From NCBI RefSeq assembly GCF_023151555.2, contig NZ_CP100426.1, positions 868,001-932,000 on the forward strand: DNA of 64,000 bases, in the 5' to 3' direction. Below the pieces are notes generated by a model. That model did no database searches. It worked only from the letters and a program-made list of their open reading frames with translations, and was not told the DNA's origin. This document shows, one piece after another, positions 43,609 to 56,555 of the stretch. How positions within the stretch are numbered: the first letter of the stretch is position 1; each line of letters starts with the position of its first letter. The stretch comes from Photobacterium sp. CCB-ST2H9. GTDB lineage: Bacteria > Pseudomonadota > Gammaproteobacteria > Enterobacterales > Vibrionaceae. The position numbers and the translations under genes were made by a program.

Positions 43609-44316
43609 TTATCTGATTGCAGCATAAGATATATCGTTCTCTGCTCTGTCTGCCACTGGCTGAGTCCGGCGCGGCGGCTGGGCCTGAGGCATCATGACTG
43701 CCTGCGGATCAATCATTTCAAGACGGGCCCGGTAATTCAGGCATTCACCCATCACTTCGGATTCACCCGCAACTTTCGCCGTTAATACAGTCAGCAGTAT
43801 CGCCTTATAGGCAAAGTGACGATGTAACTCAATCGCCAGACTGGCTGAACAAGGCTTGTCACCAACGGGGCGTAAAACCTGCAATGCCTGCCGTTTCGGG
43901 TAAAGCTGAAAGACATTGTGATTAATTCCGCTGGCTTCCCGGATCTGGCTGCGAATTTCACATCTGGACAGTGGGCTGTAATACGCATGTTCTTCCTCAC
44001 CGGCAATCCGTTTCAGGTACGCATAATGAAGATTGGTCATTAAGCCATTCATCGCAGGCAGGCTGAGGAAAATGATATCTTCATAATCTTCGCCCAGCGT
44101 ATGAAATATCCCACGGCTCTGGGCCACAAAACCATGGTTTAACAAACAACTGATCGACTTCAATCCGGTCATGTACTGTGCCAGCACAGCCAGAATCGCA
44201 GTATACAGCTCCGGCGGTTCAGTCACCTGTTCCTGAACGTTTTCCTGCAGTGTCTGAATCTGGAACTCAAGAAACTGTACAATCTGATGGTTCAGCTTCA
44301 TCTCTGCGTCATACAT
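43609..44316 (-). CDS. Hypothetical protein, 235 residues
   Basis: The ATG at 44316 (MYDAEMKLNHQIVQFLEFQIQTL) is preceded by GGGGGTGG; the open frame to 44520 lacks a better start. It is helical, with AILAVLAQYMTGLKSISCLLNHGFVAQSRGIFHTLGEDYEDIIFLSLP. This pattern, with an arginine before a long helix (SRGIFHTLGEDYEDI), recalls DUF5677-like proteins, but I am not certain. The last 40 residues are Pro/Gln/Arg-rich and probably disordered. Confidence 0.7.
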   Translation of the reverse strand: MYDAEMKLNHQIVQFLEFQIQTLQENVQEQVTEPPELYTAILAVLAQYMTGLKSISCLLNHGFVAQSRGIFHTLGEDYEDIIFLSLPAMNGLMTNLHYAYLKRIAGEEEHAYYSPLSRCEIRSQIREASGINHNVFQLYPKRQALQVLRPVGDKPCSASLAIELHRHFAYKAILLTVLTAKVAGESEVMGECLNYRARLEMIDPQAVMMPQAQPPRRTQPVADRAENDISYAAIR

Positions 44317-44670
44317 AATGCCACCCCCATAATTCACAACTGCCCGAATCCAAAGGGATTCAGGATGCACAGCCTGATTTTGTCGTCCTGTCTGAATGAC
44401 ATCATTTTCAGACAGCGGTGTGATCTCTATGCAATTTGGGTGCCGAGCATCCGTCAATGCAATGAAGCGTATCAATAAAAAGACTGGGGATAAATTTGTG
44501 ATTTGCTTCTCATTTTGCAAGGCAAAATGCGAAGTGCTTCGGAATCAAATACATTTAGCAGGTCGGGTCTCAGCAAGTGCTAAACCGTAGCACCCGATGG
44601 TTCAGCCGAAGGAACATCAGGCAAGAAGCCAGACTGTAAAAACGACTGACAGCAGTATTCGCTGATTCAA

Positions 44671-44707
44671 TAAAAAAAGCGCTGGAAAACCAACGCTTTA
44701 TTTTTTA
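44671..44707. terminator. Terminator after phhB
   Basis: AAAGCGCTGG / CCAACGCTTT with loop AAA is flanked by A and T runs on both sides. Confidence 0.85.
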
Positions 44708-44746
44708 AACCTTGCTGACTGATTTATTTGTGGCTTTTCAATGTGT

Positions 44747-45088
44747 TTAAATTTCTGACAGTCTGTCCGTTTTCGCGGCACAGATGAAATCATTTTTATG
44801 CAGGCCTTTGATTGAATGGCTCCACCAGTTCACCGTCACTTTCCCCCATTCCAGGGTAATGGTCGGATGATGGAACTCTTCCTCAGCCATTTCCGCAACT
44901 TTATCGGCAAATGCCCAGGCCAGTTTGAAGTTTTTAAACTTATACACTCTTTCAAGCTGTTTAATGCCATTGACATCCAGCACCTGCCACTCCGGAATTT
45001 CTTTCGACAGTTGCATCATTTCACTGTCTGTCACCATAGGGGCATCAATTTGACAAGCTTCGCACTTCAATTCAGTTAAATCAGACAT
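44747..45088 (-). CDS. phhB: Pterin-4a-carbinolamine dehydratase
   Basis: The protein has 113 residues from the ATG at 45088. The motifs are [59 protein letters not shown] in order; EEFHHP carries the catalytic His pair. It recycles the pterin cofactor oxidised by PhhA. Its start overlaps the end of phhA by eight bases, so translation is coupled. Confidence 0.96.
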   Translation of the reverse strand: MSDLTELKCEACQIDAPMVTDSEMMQLSKEIPEWQVLDVNGIKQLERVYKFKNFKLAWAFADKVAEMAEEEFHHPTITLEWGKVTVNWWSHSIKGLHKNDFICAAKTDRLSEI

Positions 45089-45893
45089 ATTCCCCAACTT
45101 GCTCCTTGTTCTTTGGTGGGTATAAAGGTGCATGCAGACCCAGTGACTGTGCCTGATGAACCATGCTCATAATGTCTTGATGAGCCAGCTCATAGAGTTG
45201 CTGGATCCCATCAATTTCAAAATATATCGGCTGCATAATGTCGATGCGGTACGGCGTACGTAACACATCAATCGGATCAAACGCTTTATAAATTGGCTTA
45301 TCGCTTGTCATCGCATATTCAGTTTCACCCGGTGACGACAGAATCCCGCCCCCGTAAATGCGACGTTCACCGTGCTGACGCATCAGGCCAAACTCGACAG
45401 TAAACCAGTACAAACGCGCCAGATACACACGCTCTTCTTTTGAGGCAGCCAGGCCAAGCCGGCCATAAGTATGCGTGAATTCAGCAAATGCCGGGTTGGT
45501 CAGCATGGCACAATGACCAAAAATCTCATGAAAGAAATCCGGCTCCTGCAAATAGTCGAACTCTTCCCGGCAACGCAGGAAAGTCGCAACAGGAAACTGC
45601 TGATTCGCCAGCAGGCTGAAAAAACGGTCAAAGTTAATCAATGCCGGGACTTCAACACACTGCCAGCCCGTTGATTTTTTCAGAACCGCATTAATTTCAG
45701 CCAGTTGCGGAACACGATCAACCGGCAGCTTCAACAGTTCAAGCCCCTGAATATATTCATCACAGGCTCTGCCCTGAATACAACTCAGCTGACGTGTCAC
45801 CAAATCGTGCCAGATTTGATGCTCATCATCAGACCAGTGAATCACGCCGTTTTCATCCGGCTTGTTCGATACATACTTTGTCGCTTTACCCAT
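45081..45893 (-). CDS. phhA: Phenylalanine 4-monooxygenase
   Basis: The protein has 270 residues. Iron ligands are in [12 protein letters not shown] (two His) and a Glu in [11 protein letters not shown]. The [16 protein letters not shown] segment and the short N-terminal part are those of the monomeric bacterial enzyme without regulatory ACT domain. It hydroxylates phenylalanine to tyrosine with tetrahydropterin and oxygen. It heads the phhAB operon, divergent from hmgA. Confidence 0.97.
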   Translation of the reverse strand: MGKATKYVSNKPDENGVIHWSDDEHQIWHDLVTRQLSCIQGRACDEYIQGLELLKLPVDRVPQLAEINAVLKKSTGWQCVEVPALINFDRFFSLLANQQFPVATFLRCREEFDYLQEPDFFHEIFGHCAMLTNPAFAEFTHTYGRLGLAASKEERVYLARLYWFTVEFGLMRQHGERRIYGGGILSSPGETEYAMTSDKPIYKAFDPIDVLRTPYRIDIMQPIYFEIDGIQQLYELAHQDIMSMVHQAQSLGLHAPLYPPKNKEQVGEYV

Positions 45894-46432
45894 AAAACAA
45901 CCTTCTATATCTCTTTGCCTTACCTTGGCAATTCTCAGCGCAGCGGCTTCTTTTGATCCGCTCAGCCAGATGTGTCTTCACATCTGCTTCAGCAGAAACC
46001 GGGGCTGCTCCCTATCTCGTTTAAGGGTAGGCGTTTTCGGGATCGCAATGGAACCATCTGTCCTGAATCGCAAAATCACATCAGTGTAACAATATTTTTA
46101 CATACACTTTGTTGCGTTGGTCTGATGAAACACGGTGGAAAAAGACAAACAGAACTTTTACTTAGTCCATCAATAAGAACATACAGTTATGTAAAAAAAA
46201 ACGCACACTCATAAAAAGCGAATATCAGCCGGGGGGTTGCTTGTTCATTCGCTCTCAACCAGAGTTAAAGCATCAGGTTAATACAATGTTAATCCGGTAT
46301 GACCACATCAGCTGAGATCACCTGCTATGCCGGGTACTCCTCAGCTGCGGCACCGGCAGACAAGGATAGAGACAGCGGGTTCAGGGATGTACTGACTGAA
46401 CCGGGCTGTCATCGTCAATGAGGACCATTAAG
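45894..46432. promoter_or_regulatory. Divergent control region of phhAB and hmgA
   Basis: This 539-bp region holds no gene I can support. It contains a TyrR-box match (46085-46102) and AT-rich parts suited to both promoters. An hpd gene, which would be expected beside hmgA, is not here. Confidence 0.6.
46085..46102. promoter_or_regulatory. TyrR/PhhR box
   Basis: TGTAAC-AATATT-TTTACA matches the TyrR consensus TGTAAA-N6-TTTACA in 11 of 12 defined bases. It lies about 190 bases upstream of phhA and 330 upstream of hmgA. Confidence 0.7.
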
Positions 46433-47563
46433 ATGCGTCACTGGTTTCAATTTCCGATTATCGAAGGTAAAGCATCCCGTCAGGCACACTGTGACCTGCC
46501 AGATGGCACCTATGAGCGTGAATGCGGTAAGGAAGGTTTCTTCGGCCCCGCCAGCCATATGTACCACGACAACCCGCCGACCGGCTGGGTGGAATGGGAT
46601 GGCCCGCTGCGCCCCCGCGCGATTGATACAACGCGTCTGGAACAGCCAGGTCAGTCTCCCTGGGATGCATCCCTGGTTCTGTTCAACAATCAACTGAAAA
46701 TGCGCGTCTGGAACACCTCACAAAGCATGGACCATCTGGTCCGTAATGGTGACGGTGACGAAGTGCTGTTTGTCCATCAGGGCAGCGGTCATCTTTATTG
46801 TGACTATGGCCACCTGACATTCCGCGACGGCGACTATATTACGATCCCGCGCGCAACCAGCTGGCGTATTGAAGTCGATGAACCTGTGTCTCTGCTGCTG
46901 ATCGAAGCCACCAACAGCGGCTACCAGATGCCGGATCGCGGTCTTGCGGGTCAGCATGCCGTGTATGACCCGGCGGTTCTGGAATATGCGCGCATCGACG
47001 ATGCATTTCTTGCCCAGCAAAACAACGATCAGCGCTGGCAGGTGAAGCTCAAAGCAAGAAATCAGATGAATACCATCACTTACCCGTTCAACCCGCTGGA
47101 CGCACAGGGCTGGAAAGGGAATCTGACCGTGTTCAAACTGAACTGGCGTGATATTCGTCCTCTGATGAGCCACCGCTATCACCTGCCGCCGTCGGCTCAC
47201 ACGACGTTTGTCGCAGATGGCTTCGTGATTTGTACCTTTGTACCGCGTCCGATCGAATCGGATCCGGGTGCACTGAAAGTCCCGTTCTATCACAACAATG
47301 ACGACTATGATGAAGTGCTGTTCTATCACCGTGGCAACTTCTTCAGCCGTGACAACATCGAAGCCGGGATGATTACCCATCACCCCTGTGGTTTCTCTCA
47401 CGGCCCGCATCCGAAAGCACTGGCAGCCAGCATGTCACAACCGAAAAAAGAAACTGACGAGGTGGCAGTGATGATCGATACCCGCTATCCGCTGGAAGTG
47501 GCAGAGCTGCCGGATGGTGTTGAAAACAAAGATTATGTGTATTCCTGGATCAACCGGAAGTGA
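46433..47563 (+). CDS. hmgA: Homogentisate 1,2-dioxygenase
   Basis: The protein has 376 residues from the ATG at 46433 (MRHWFQFPIIEGKASRQAH); the ATG five codons upstream overlaps the ribosome site. The cupin enzyme shows ERECGKEGFFGPASHMYH near the N-terminus and NDDYDEVLFYHRGNFFSRD, then HHPCGFSHGPHPKA with iron-binding residues near the C-terminus. It cleaves homogentisate to maleylacetoacetate. It is the first gene of the hmgA-fahA-maiA-aacS unit. Confidence 0.95.
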   Translation: MRHWFQFPIIEGKASRQAHCDLPDGTYERECGKEGFFGPASHMYHDNPPTGWVEWDGPLRPRAIDTTRLEQPGQSPWDASLVLFNNQLKMRVWNTSQSMDHLVRNGDGDEVLFVHQGSGHLYCDYGHLTFRDGDYITIPRATSWRIEVDEPVSLLLIEATNSGYQMPDRGLAGQHAVYDPAVLEYARIDDAFLAQQNNDQRWQVKLKARNQMNTITYPFNPLDAQGWKGNLTVFKLNWRDIRPLMSHRYHLPPSAHTTFVADGFVICTFVPRPIESDPGALKVPFYHNNDDYDEVLFYHRGNFFSRDNIEAGMITHHPCGFSHGPHPKALAASMSQPKKETDEVAVMIDTRYPLEVAELPDGVENKDYVYSWINRK

Positions 47564-47617
47564 TCCCCGGGTCAAAAAACAAGCATTAGATTTACATTGT
47601 AAAGTAAGGAGTAAAAC

Positions 47618-48640
47618 GTGAAATTAGCCTCATTGAACCATGGCCGTGACGGACAACTGATTATTGTTTCACGTGATCTTACCCAAGCCGTGCATGCGCA
47701 CGATATCGCACCGACGCTGCAATTTGCGCTGGATAACTGGGAACAGGTCGAGGCAGATTTGCAGCACCTGTACCGAAACCTGAACGATGGCATCGCGAAG
47801 GATGTCTTTCCGTTCAACCCGGCACATTGTGCCTCGCCGCTGCCACGCGCATTCCAGTGGGCAGACGGCAGTGCTTACGTCAACCACGTGGAACTGGTCC
47901 GTAAGGCTCGCGGCGCAGAAATGCCGGAAACCTTCTGGACAGATCCGCTGATGTATCAGGGCATGTCCGATGGTTTCCTTGGTCCCCGTCAGGATATTGA
48001 AATGGCGGATGAAAGCTGGGGCATTGACTTCGAAGGCGAAATTGCCGTGATTACCAACGATGTTCCGATGGGAACACGGACCGAAGAAGTCCATGGCCAC
48101 ATCAAACTGCTGATGCTGGTCAACGATGTTTCGCTGCGCAACCTCATCCCTGCGGAACTGAGCAAAGGCTTTGGATTCTTCCAGTCCAAACCGGCTTCTG
48201 CTTTTTCACCTGTCGCCGTAACCCCGGATGAACTAGGTGACCGCTGGCACGACTACAAAGTACATCACCGCCTGACCGTTCATCTGAATGACGAACTGTT
48301 CGGGGAACCCAAGGCCGGTGTGGATATGACCTTCAACTTTGCAGAACTGGTGCAGCACGTGGCGAAATCCCGTCATGTCAGTGCGGGAACCATCATCGGT
48401 TCAGGGACCGTCTCAAACATCGACCGTTCGAGCGGTTCCTGCTGTCTGGCAGAACGCCGGATGCTTGAAATTATCGATCAGGGTCAGGCCGTCACGCCGT
48501 TTATGAAGTTTGGCGATAAAGTGAAAATTGAAATGTTCGATGATCACGGTGACACCATCTTCGGTGCGATCGAGCAAACCGTAGTGAAGTATGAACACCA
48601 GTACAGCCCGGCTGATCTGAACCACCATCAACCGAACTGA
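47618..48640 (+). CDS. fahA: Fumarylacetoacetate hydrolase
   Basis: The protein has 340 residues: an N-terminal SH3-like part (MKLASLNHGRDGQLIIVSRDL) and the FAH catalytic domain with DFEGEIAVITND, LVNDVSLRN, FGFFQSKPASAF and GSGTVSNIDRSSGSCCLAE. It hydrolyses fumarylacetoacetate to fumarate and acetoacetate, the last cleavage step of tyrosine breakdown. It lies 54 bases after hmgA with GTAAGGAG before the start. Confidence 0.95.
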   Translation: MKLASLNHGRDGQLIIVSRDLTQAVHAHDIAPTLQFALDNWEQVEADLQHLYRNLNDGIAKDVFPFNPAHCASPLPRAFQWADGSAYVNHVELVRKARGAEMPETFWTDPLMYQGMSDGFLGPRQDIEMADESWGIDFEGEIAVITNDVPMGTRTEEVHGHIKLLMLVNDVSLRNLIPAELSKGFGFFQSKPASAFSPVAVTPDELGDRWHDYKVHHRLTVHLNDELFGEPKAGVDMTFNFAELVQHVAKSRHVSAGTIIGSGTVSNIDRSSGSCCLAERRMLEIIDQGQAVTPFMKFGDKVKIEMFDDHGDTIFGAIEQTVVKYEHQYSPADLNHHQPN

Positions 48641-48652
48641 CCAGGAGGCCGG

Positions 48653-49291
48653 ATGACGCTTTACGATTATTTTCGCTCATCCGCCGCCTACCGGGTGCGC
48701 ATCGCGCTCAACCTGAAAGGGCTGCGCTATCACAGCCACCCGGTTTCACTGGTGGAAAAAGAGCAACAAACCCCGGCTTATCAGGCCATTAACCCTTCGC
48801 AACTGGTGCCGACTTTAGAAACAGAGCACGGCTATCTGAGCCAGTCTCTGGCAATCCTTGAATATCTGGACGAATGCCATCCCCAGTTTCCGCTTCTGCC
48901 TGCCGATCCATGGCAGAAGGCACAATGCCGGGAGCTGGCGCTGATTGTGGCCTGTGATATTCATCCGGTGAATAACCTGCGTATCCTCAATTATCTGACA
49001 GGCGAACTGAACGTCAGCCCGGACGACAAACTCGCCTGGTATCACCACTGGCTGAAAGCCGGTCTGGCTGCACTGGAAACCCGGATGGCTTCCCGTCATC
49101 AGCAGCATCCCAGCACATTCTGCTGCGGTGAGACGCCGTCACTGGCTGACCTTTGCCTGATCCCGCAGCTGTATAACGCCCGTCGGTTTGAGCTTGATTT
49201 ATCGCCCTATCCTACACTGGTAAGGATTGATGAAGCTTGTCAGGCTCTGGAGGCATTCAGGCAGGCCCATCCGGACAATCAGGCAAAATAA
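48653..49291 (+). CDS. maiA: Maleylacetoacetate isomerase (zeta-class GST)
   Basis: The protein has 212 residues. It opens MTLYDYFRSSAAYRVRIALNLKG, the zeta GST hallmark with the SSxxxR glutathione site. NPSQLVPTLETEHGYLSQSLAILEYLDE and ACDIHPVNNLRILNYL follow. It isomerises maleylacetoacetate to fumarylacetoacetate using glutathione. It starts 12 bases after fahA, with CCAGGAGG before the ATG. Confidence 0.95.
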   Translation: MTLYDYFRSSAAYRVRIALNLKGLRYHSHPVSLVEKEQQTPAYQAINPSQLVPTLETEHGYLSQSLAILEYLDECHPQFPLLPADPWQKAQCRELALIVACDIHPVNNLRILNYLTGELNVSPDDKLAWYHHWLKAGLAALETRMASRHQQHPSTFCCGETPSLADLCLIPQLYNARRFELDLSPYPTLVRIDEACQALEAFRQAHPDNQAK

Positions 49292-49362
49292 ACTCTCACC
49301 AGAGCCGGAACTGAAACATCAGGTCAGCCATTCAGGACGTAGCCATCACGATAAGGACAATA

Positions 49363-51381
<2,019 letters not shown>

Positions 51382-51464
51382 TTCGTGCCGACTCAAGCAG
51401 TCAGTGATGCCTGAAGGTGATTCAACGGGGTCTGTAAATTCATTCAGCCGTGAAGTCATCACAA

Positions 51465-51490
51465 AAAACGCCCCGTACGGGGCGTTTATA
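51465..51490. terminator. Bidirectional rho-independent terminator
   Basis: AACGCCCCGT / ACGGGGCGTT (51468-51487) is flanked by As and by TATATTTT. It separates aacS from the convergent NYN gene. Confidence 0.88.
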
Positions 51491-51510
51491 TTTTGAAAAC
51501 CACAGCCGGT

Positions 51511-51984
51511 CTACAGCAACAGTCCATCGTCAATCGGACAGAATAGGCTGGCTTCATTGATCAGTGACGCAGCTGTCAGATCCGGCACGCCATACAGTTC
51601 AACCTGTTTGCCTTTGCCGACGCGAAGCTTATTCAGCAGCAAATCAAAATCGCCGTCGCCGGAGACCAGCACCACCACGTCAGCATCGACAGAATATTCC
51701 AGCGCATCAATGGTGATTCCGACATCCCAGTCGCCTTTGGCTGAGCCGTCTGAACGCTGGATAAAAGGTTTCAGCTTCACATCAAAACCAATCGCCCGCA
51801 GAATGTTCTGAAACTCCTGCTGCTTCCGATCGCCCCGGTCAATCGCATACGCAAATGCAGCGACCACTTCCCGTCCCTGAGTCACCTTTGCCCAAAATGT
51901 GTTGTAATCAAAATTGCGCTGATAACGCTGCCGGGATGTGTAATAAACGTTCTGCACATCGACAAAAATGGCCACTTTTTCCAT
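51511..51984 (-). CDS. NYN-domain protein (LabA/DUF88-type putative RNase)
   Basis: The protein has 157 residues from the ATG at 51984 with AGGATTTG upstream. It opens MEKVAIFVDVQNVYY, with the first acidic residue of the PIN-like active site, followed by DWDVGITIDALEYSVDADVVVLVSGDGDFDLLLNKLR with more catalytic Asp residues. NYN-domain proteins are probable metal-dependent RNases. It is monocistronic. Confidence 0.92.
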   Translation of the reverse strand: MEKVAIFVDVQNVYYTSRQRYQRNFDYNTFWAKVTQGREVVAAFAYAIDRGDRKQQEFQNILRAIGFDVKLKPFIQRSDGSAKGDWDVGITIDALEYSVDADVVVLVSGDGDFDLLLNKLRVGKGKQVELYGVPDLTAASLINEASLFCPIDDGLLL

Positions 51985-52099
51985 CAAATCAAATCCTGTT
52001 CATCATTTCATTGTGTTCTCGGAACACTTCATATTGTTGTTCTTATCTGCCGAAACACGGCCACCACAGCGTGAAGTCTGAACTGACCTGCAACCGGGG

Positions 52100-52876
52100 T
52101 CAACGCCCGGCTAAATATTGTTTAGGGGATTTCCCCAGCGCCTTTTTGAAAAAAGTGATAAAGGCACTGACCGACTCATAGCCCAGGTTTTCAGACACCC
52201 GCTGAACCGGTACCCTTGAATTCAGCTGCTGCAGGGCGACGACGATATGTAATTGCCCCCGCCACTTCCCGAATGTCATCCCCACATGTTTCTCCACCAG
52301 CCGGGACAGAGTCCGCTCGCTCATGGCATAGTCTGCCGCCCACTGGCCGATCGTCCGCCGGTCCCCCGGATTGTCCACCAGAGCTTTGGCAATCAGATGT
52401 AATCTCGGTTCTTCAGGAACAGCGAAATCAAACCGTGCCACAGGCATCTGCGAAAGCTGAGAAAGCAAAACTTCCGCCAGTTTATCTGTTTCGCTGCCCG
52501 GTGAATATTGCTGATCCTGCACGGATAAATACAGGATCATTTCCCGAAGCATCGGAGAAACAGACACCGTACACACATCCTCCGGCATCACAATCGCGGA
52601 AGGCTGAATAAATAGCATGCAGCCTTCACCATCTTCAGAAATGCGGTTACTGTGCGGCATATTCCCCGGGATCCATACCGCCGTCTGAGGCGGGACCATC
52701 CAGATTGCCTCTTTGATATGACTGGTCACATAGCCGGTGGTCGGCATCACCAGCTGACCCTTCCCATGCTGATGAATCGGCGATTCTCTGTCGGCATCTT
52801 TGCCCACTTTCAGAGCAACAGCACGCTGCGGAAAAGACGTACTGTCATATAAAGCTTCACTGACGGGTTTCATCAT
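52100..52876 (-). CDS. AraC-family regulator, NimR-like
   Basis: The protein has 258 residues from the ATG at 52876 (an alternative TTG at 52912 exists). The N-terminal cupin part reads ESPIHQHGKGQLVMPTTGYV, VPPQTAVWIPGNMPH. The C-terminal pair of HTH motifs is TIGQWAADYAMSERTLSRLVEKHVGMTFGKWR and QRVSENLGYESVSAFITFFKKALGKSPKQY. It is divergent from an MFS transporter, as nimR (yeaM) and nimT (yeaN) are in E. coli, and probably represses it. The inducer is unknown. Confidence 0.9.
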   Translation of the reverse strand: MMKPVSEALYDSTSFPQRAVALKVGKDADRESPIHQHGKGQLVMPTTGYVTSHIKEAIWMVPPQTAVWIPGNMPHSNRISEDGEGCMLFIQPSAIVMPEDVCTVSVSPMLREMILYLSVQDQQYSPGSETDKLAEVLLSQLSQMPVARFDFAVPEEPRLHLIAKALVDNPGDRRTIGQWAADYAMSERTLSRLVEKHVGMTFGKWRGQLHIVVALQQLNSRVPVQRVSENLGYESVSAFITFFKKALGKSPKQYLAGR

Positions 52877-52973
52877 GACTGTTTTTAGTAATAAATTGTC
52901 AAATTCACTCAATTAAACAGGATTCAGGCCACTTACACTAGCCCTACCTTCTGATTCATTCACTGAGACAAGT

Positions 52974-54170
52974 ATGAAAAAAACACATCACCACATCCTG
53001 TTTCTAATATCCCTGACGCTCACCGCCCTCATGATGCGGGCGCCCTTTACCAGTGTGTCGCCCCTCCTGGAAGACATCAGCCGTACCCTGTCTTTATCAT
53101 CACAGAGCGCGGGGTTACTCACCACATTACCTTTACTGGCTTTTGCTTTTTTCTCTCCGCTGGCTTCAGTCACTGCGTCTAAAACAGGCATCGAAAAGGG
53201 CATTTTACTGGGGTTAATAGCTGTCGCTCTGGGGATCGGGCTGCGGGGCACCGGCAATGCCGCACTGCTTTTTACTGGCACCGCGCTGATCGGTTTAGGC
53301 ATTGCATTTTGTAACGTGCTGTTGCCCGCCTTTCTGAAGCGCCGTTATCCGGAACGTGCGGCAGCCTATACGTCTTTTTACATCCTGATCATGGGCATCG
53401 GTGCAGCCGTGGCGTCCACCCTTGTGGTGCCCGTTGCAACACTGGGCGGTGGAAACAACTGGCCGCTGGCCTTAATGGCCTGCCTGCCGATTGCAGTGCT
53501 GGCCGGACTGACCTGGCTGTCGCAACTCAGCCACGCAACCCGAACATCCACAGCGACCTCGACGGAGCAGACCGTCTGGCGCTCGGCCGCAGCCTGGAAA
53601 CTCACCGCCTATATGGCCATGAATTCACTGATTAACTATGTTTTTGTGGCCTGGTACGCCGTGATTGTGCAGGAAATGGGTTACAGCACAGAAGATTCGG
53701 GTCTGTATCACGGAATCGCGCTGCTTTCCGCCATGATTCCCAGCCTGATCATGGTGCCCTTGCTCAGTAAGCTGAAAAGTCCGCTTTACCCTTGTATTGC
53801 CGCCGTTTGTTTGACCCTCACCGGCATTGTCCTGCTGCTGATCACTCAAGAGACGGCACTGCTCGCTGGCGTCTTGATTGGTATGGGCACCAGCCTGGGA
53901 TTCATTATGGGCATGTCGATGCTGAACTGGCGTTCAACAGATGCAGGCCACGCTTCTGCGCTGTCCGGCATGGTGCAGTCCGTCAGCTATCTGGTCGCAG
54001 CAACCGGTCCGGTCATCTTCGGCTCTTTCCATGACCTCAGCAGCGACTGGCACTTCAGCCTGAAAATCCTGCTGGCATGCAGTCTTGTCTGGGGTCTTTG
54101 TGCAGTTCTGGTTTCACGGCAGGGGCAAAGCGTTGATTCGGAGCCATCGACTCAGCAGGAAAGCCATTAA
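52974..54170 (+). CDS. MFS transporter, NimT/CynX-like
   Basis: The protein has 398 residues with 12 membrane helices. It opens with a His-rich start and FLISLTLTALMMRAPFTSVSPLLEDI, typical of the CynX/NimT family (cyanate- and 2-nitroimidazole-type exporters). FCNVLLPAFLKRRYPERAAAYTSFYILIMGIG is a family signature in the first half. It is divergent from the AraC gene, with 97 bases between the starts. Substrate is inferred only from the gene pair. Confidence 0.88.
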   Translation: MKKTHHHILFLISLTLTALMMRAPFTSVSPLLEDISRTLSLSSQSAGLLTTLPLLAFAFFSPLASVTASKTGIEKGILLGLIAVALGIGLRGTGNAALLFTGTALIGLGIAFCNVLLPAFLKRRYPERAAAYTSFYILIMGIGAAVASTLVVPVATLGGGNNWPLALMACLPIAVLAGLTWLSQLSHATRTSTATSTEQTVWRSAAAWKLTAYMAMNSLINYVFVAWYAVIVQEMGYSTEDSGLYHGIALLSAMIPSLIMVPLLSKLKSPLYPCIAAVCLTLTGIVLLLITQETALLAGVLIGMGTSLGFIMGMSMLNWRSTDAGHASALSGMVQSVSYLVAATGPVIFGSFHDLSSDWHFSLKILLACSLVWGLCAVLVSRQGQSVDSEPSTQQESH

Positions 54171-54227
54171 AATTCACGAAAGTTGGGCACGTGATGACGT
54201 GCCCAACAGACAGGTGAACCCAACCAC

Positions 54228-55079
54228 TTAGCGCTGCTCAGCAAATAAATACCGGGCATGAAAATGCAGGTGGTCTTCTATGAAGCTGGCGATGAAATAA
54301 TAGCTGTGGTCATAGCCTGCCTGCATGCGCAGCTCCAGCGGAGAGTCATGCAACGCCGCAGCAGCTTTCAGCGCTTCCGGTTTCAGCTGTTCATTCAGGA
54401 AGTTATCGGCATCCCCCTGATCAACCAGCATCGGCAATTCTGCTTTGCCCAGCTTCAGCAGTTCGCACGCATCATACAAACGCCAGTCATCTTTGTTGTT
54501 CCCCAGATAAGCAGCAAAGGCTTTCTGCCCCCACGGACAATTCATCGGATGGCTGATCGGGCTGAATGCAGAGACAGAGCGATACATATCCGGATGCTTC
54601 AGTCCTATGGTCAGTGCGCCGTGCCCGCCCATGCTGTGCCCGGAGATCGATTTCACAGCAGACACCGGGAAATGTGCTTCCACCATGCCCGGCAGTTCTT
54701 TGACCACGTAGTCATACATCCGGTAATGCGCGTTCCATGGCGCCTGGGTCGCATTCAGGTAAAAACCTGCGCCCTGCCCCAGATCGTAGTTTTCATCGTC
54801 TGCCACCCCTTCGCCGCGCGGGCTGGTATCCGGCATGATCAGTGCGATTCCCAGGGTTTCTGCCACCCGGAATGCCCCCGCTTTCTGGGAGAAGTTTTCA
54901 TCGGTACAAGTCAGACCGGACAACCAGTACACCGAGGGCACAGGTTGTGCAGAGGATGCCGTCGATGGCAGAAAAATCGCAAACCGCATGGTGCAGTTCA
55001 GCGATGTAGATTCATGGGTATATTGTTTCAGCCAGCCGCCAAAAACTTTATTCTGACTGGCGAGTTCGAGGTTTTTCAT
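54228..55079 (-). CDS. fghA: S-formylglutathione hydrolase
   Basis: The protein has 283 residues from the ATG at 55079 (MKNLELASQNKVFGGWLKQYTHES). It is an esterase-D-type alpha/beta hydrolase with VYWLSGLTCTDENF (oxyanion hole), the nucleophile in SGHSMGGHGALT, the Asp in VDQGDADNFL and the His in YDHSYYFIASFIEDH. It releases formate and glutathione from S-formylglutathione. It lies downstream of adhC, forming the standard formaldehyde-detoxification pair. Confidence 0.95.
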   Translation of the reverse strand: MKNLELASQNKVFGGWLKQYTHESTSLNCTMRFAIFLPSTASSAQPVPSVYWLSGLTCTDENFSQKAGAFRVAETLGIALIMPDTSPRGEGVADDENYDLGQGAGFYLNATQAPWNAHYRMYDYVVKELPGMVEAHFPVSAVKSISGHSMGGHGALTIGLKHPDMYRSVSAFSPISHPMNCPWGQKAFAAYLGNNKDDWRLYDACELLKLGKAELPMLVDQGDADNFLNEQLKPEALKAAAALHDSPLELRMQAGYDHSYYFIASFIEDHLHFHARYLFAEQR

Positions 55080-55229
55080 GCCGCATTCCTGCCTTTCTTC
55101 ACGGTTTTCTCGTTTTTTAAACATCAGAGGTCATCATTGAGCGATTTCTTCTGTCAGTATCTGATAGCGCAAACACCATGCGGCCTGAGGCTGCATGGTG
55201 CTTTTTCAATGATGGATCCGAGGCAACGC

Positions 55230-56420
<1,191 letters not shown>

Positions 56421-56555
56421 TTAAGTTCATGGTCGATGGCTGAAGTATATCCCTTTCGATTCCGTAGATAATCTCACTTTCAGGTAAATCATTTTTACGG
56501 ATATGTAATAATTGAATTCCATCGAAACCAGTCAACCCAACCACAGGAACGCATC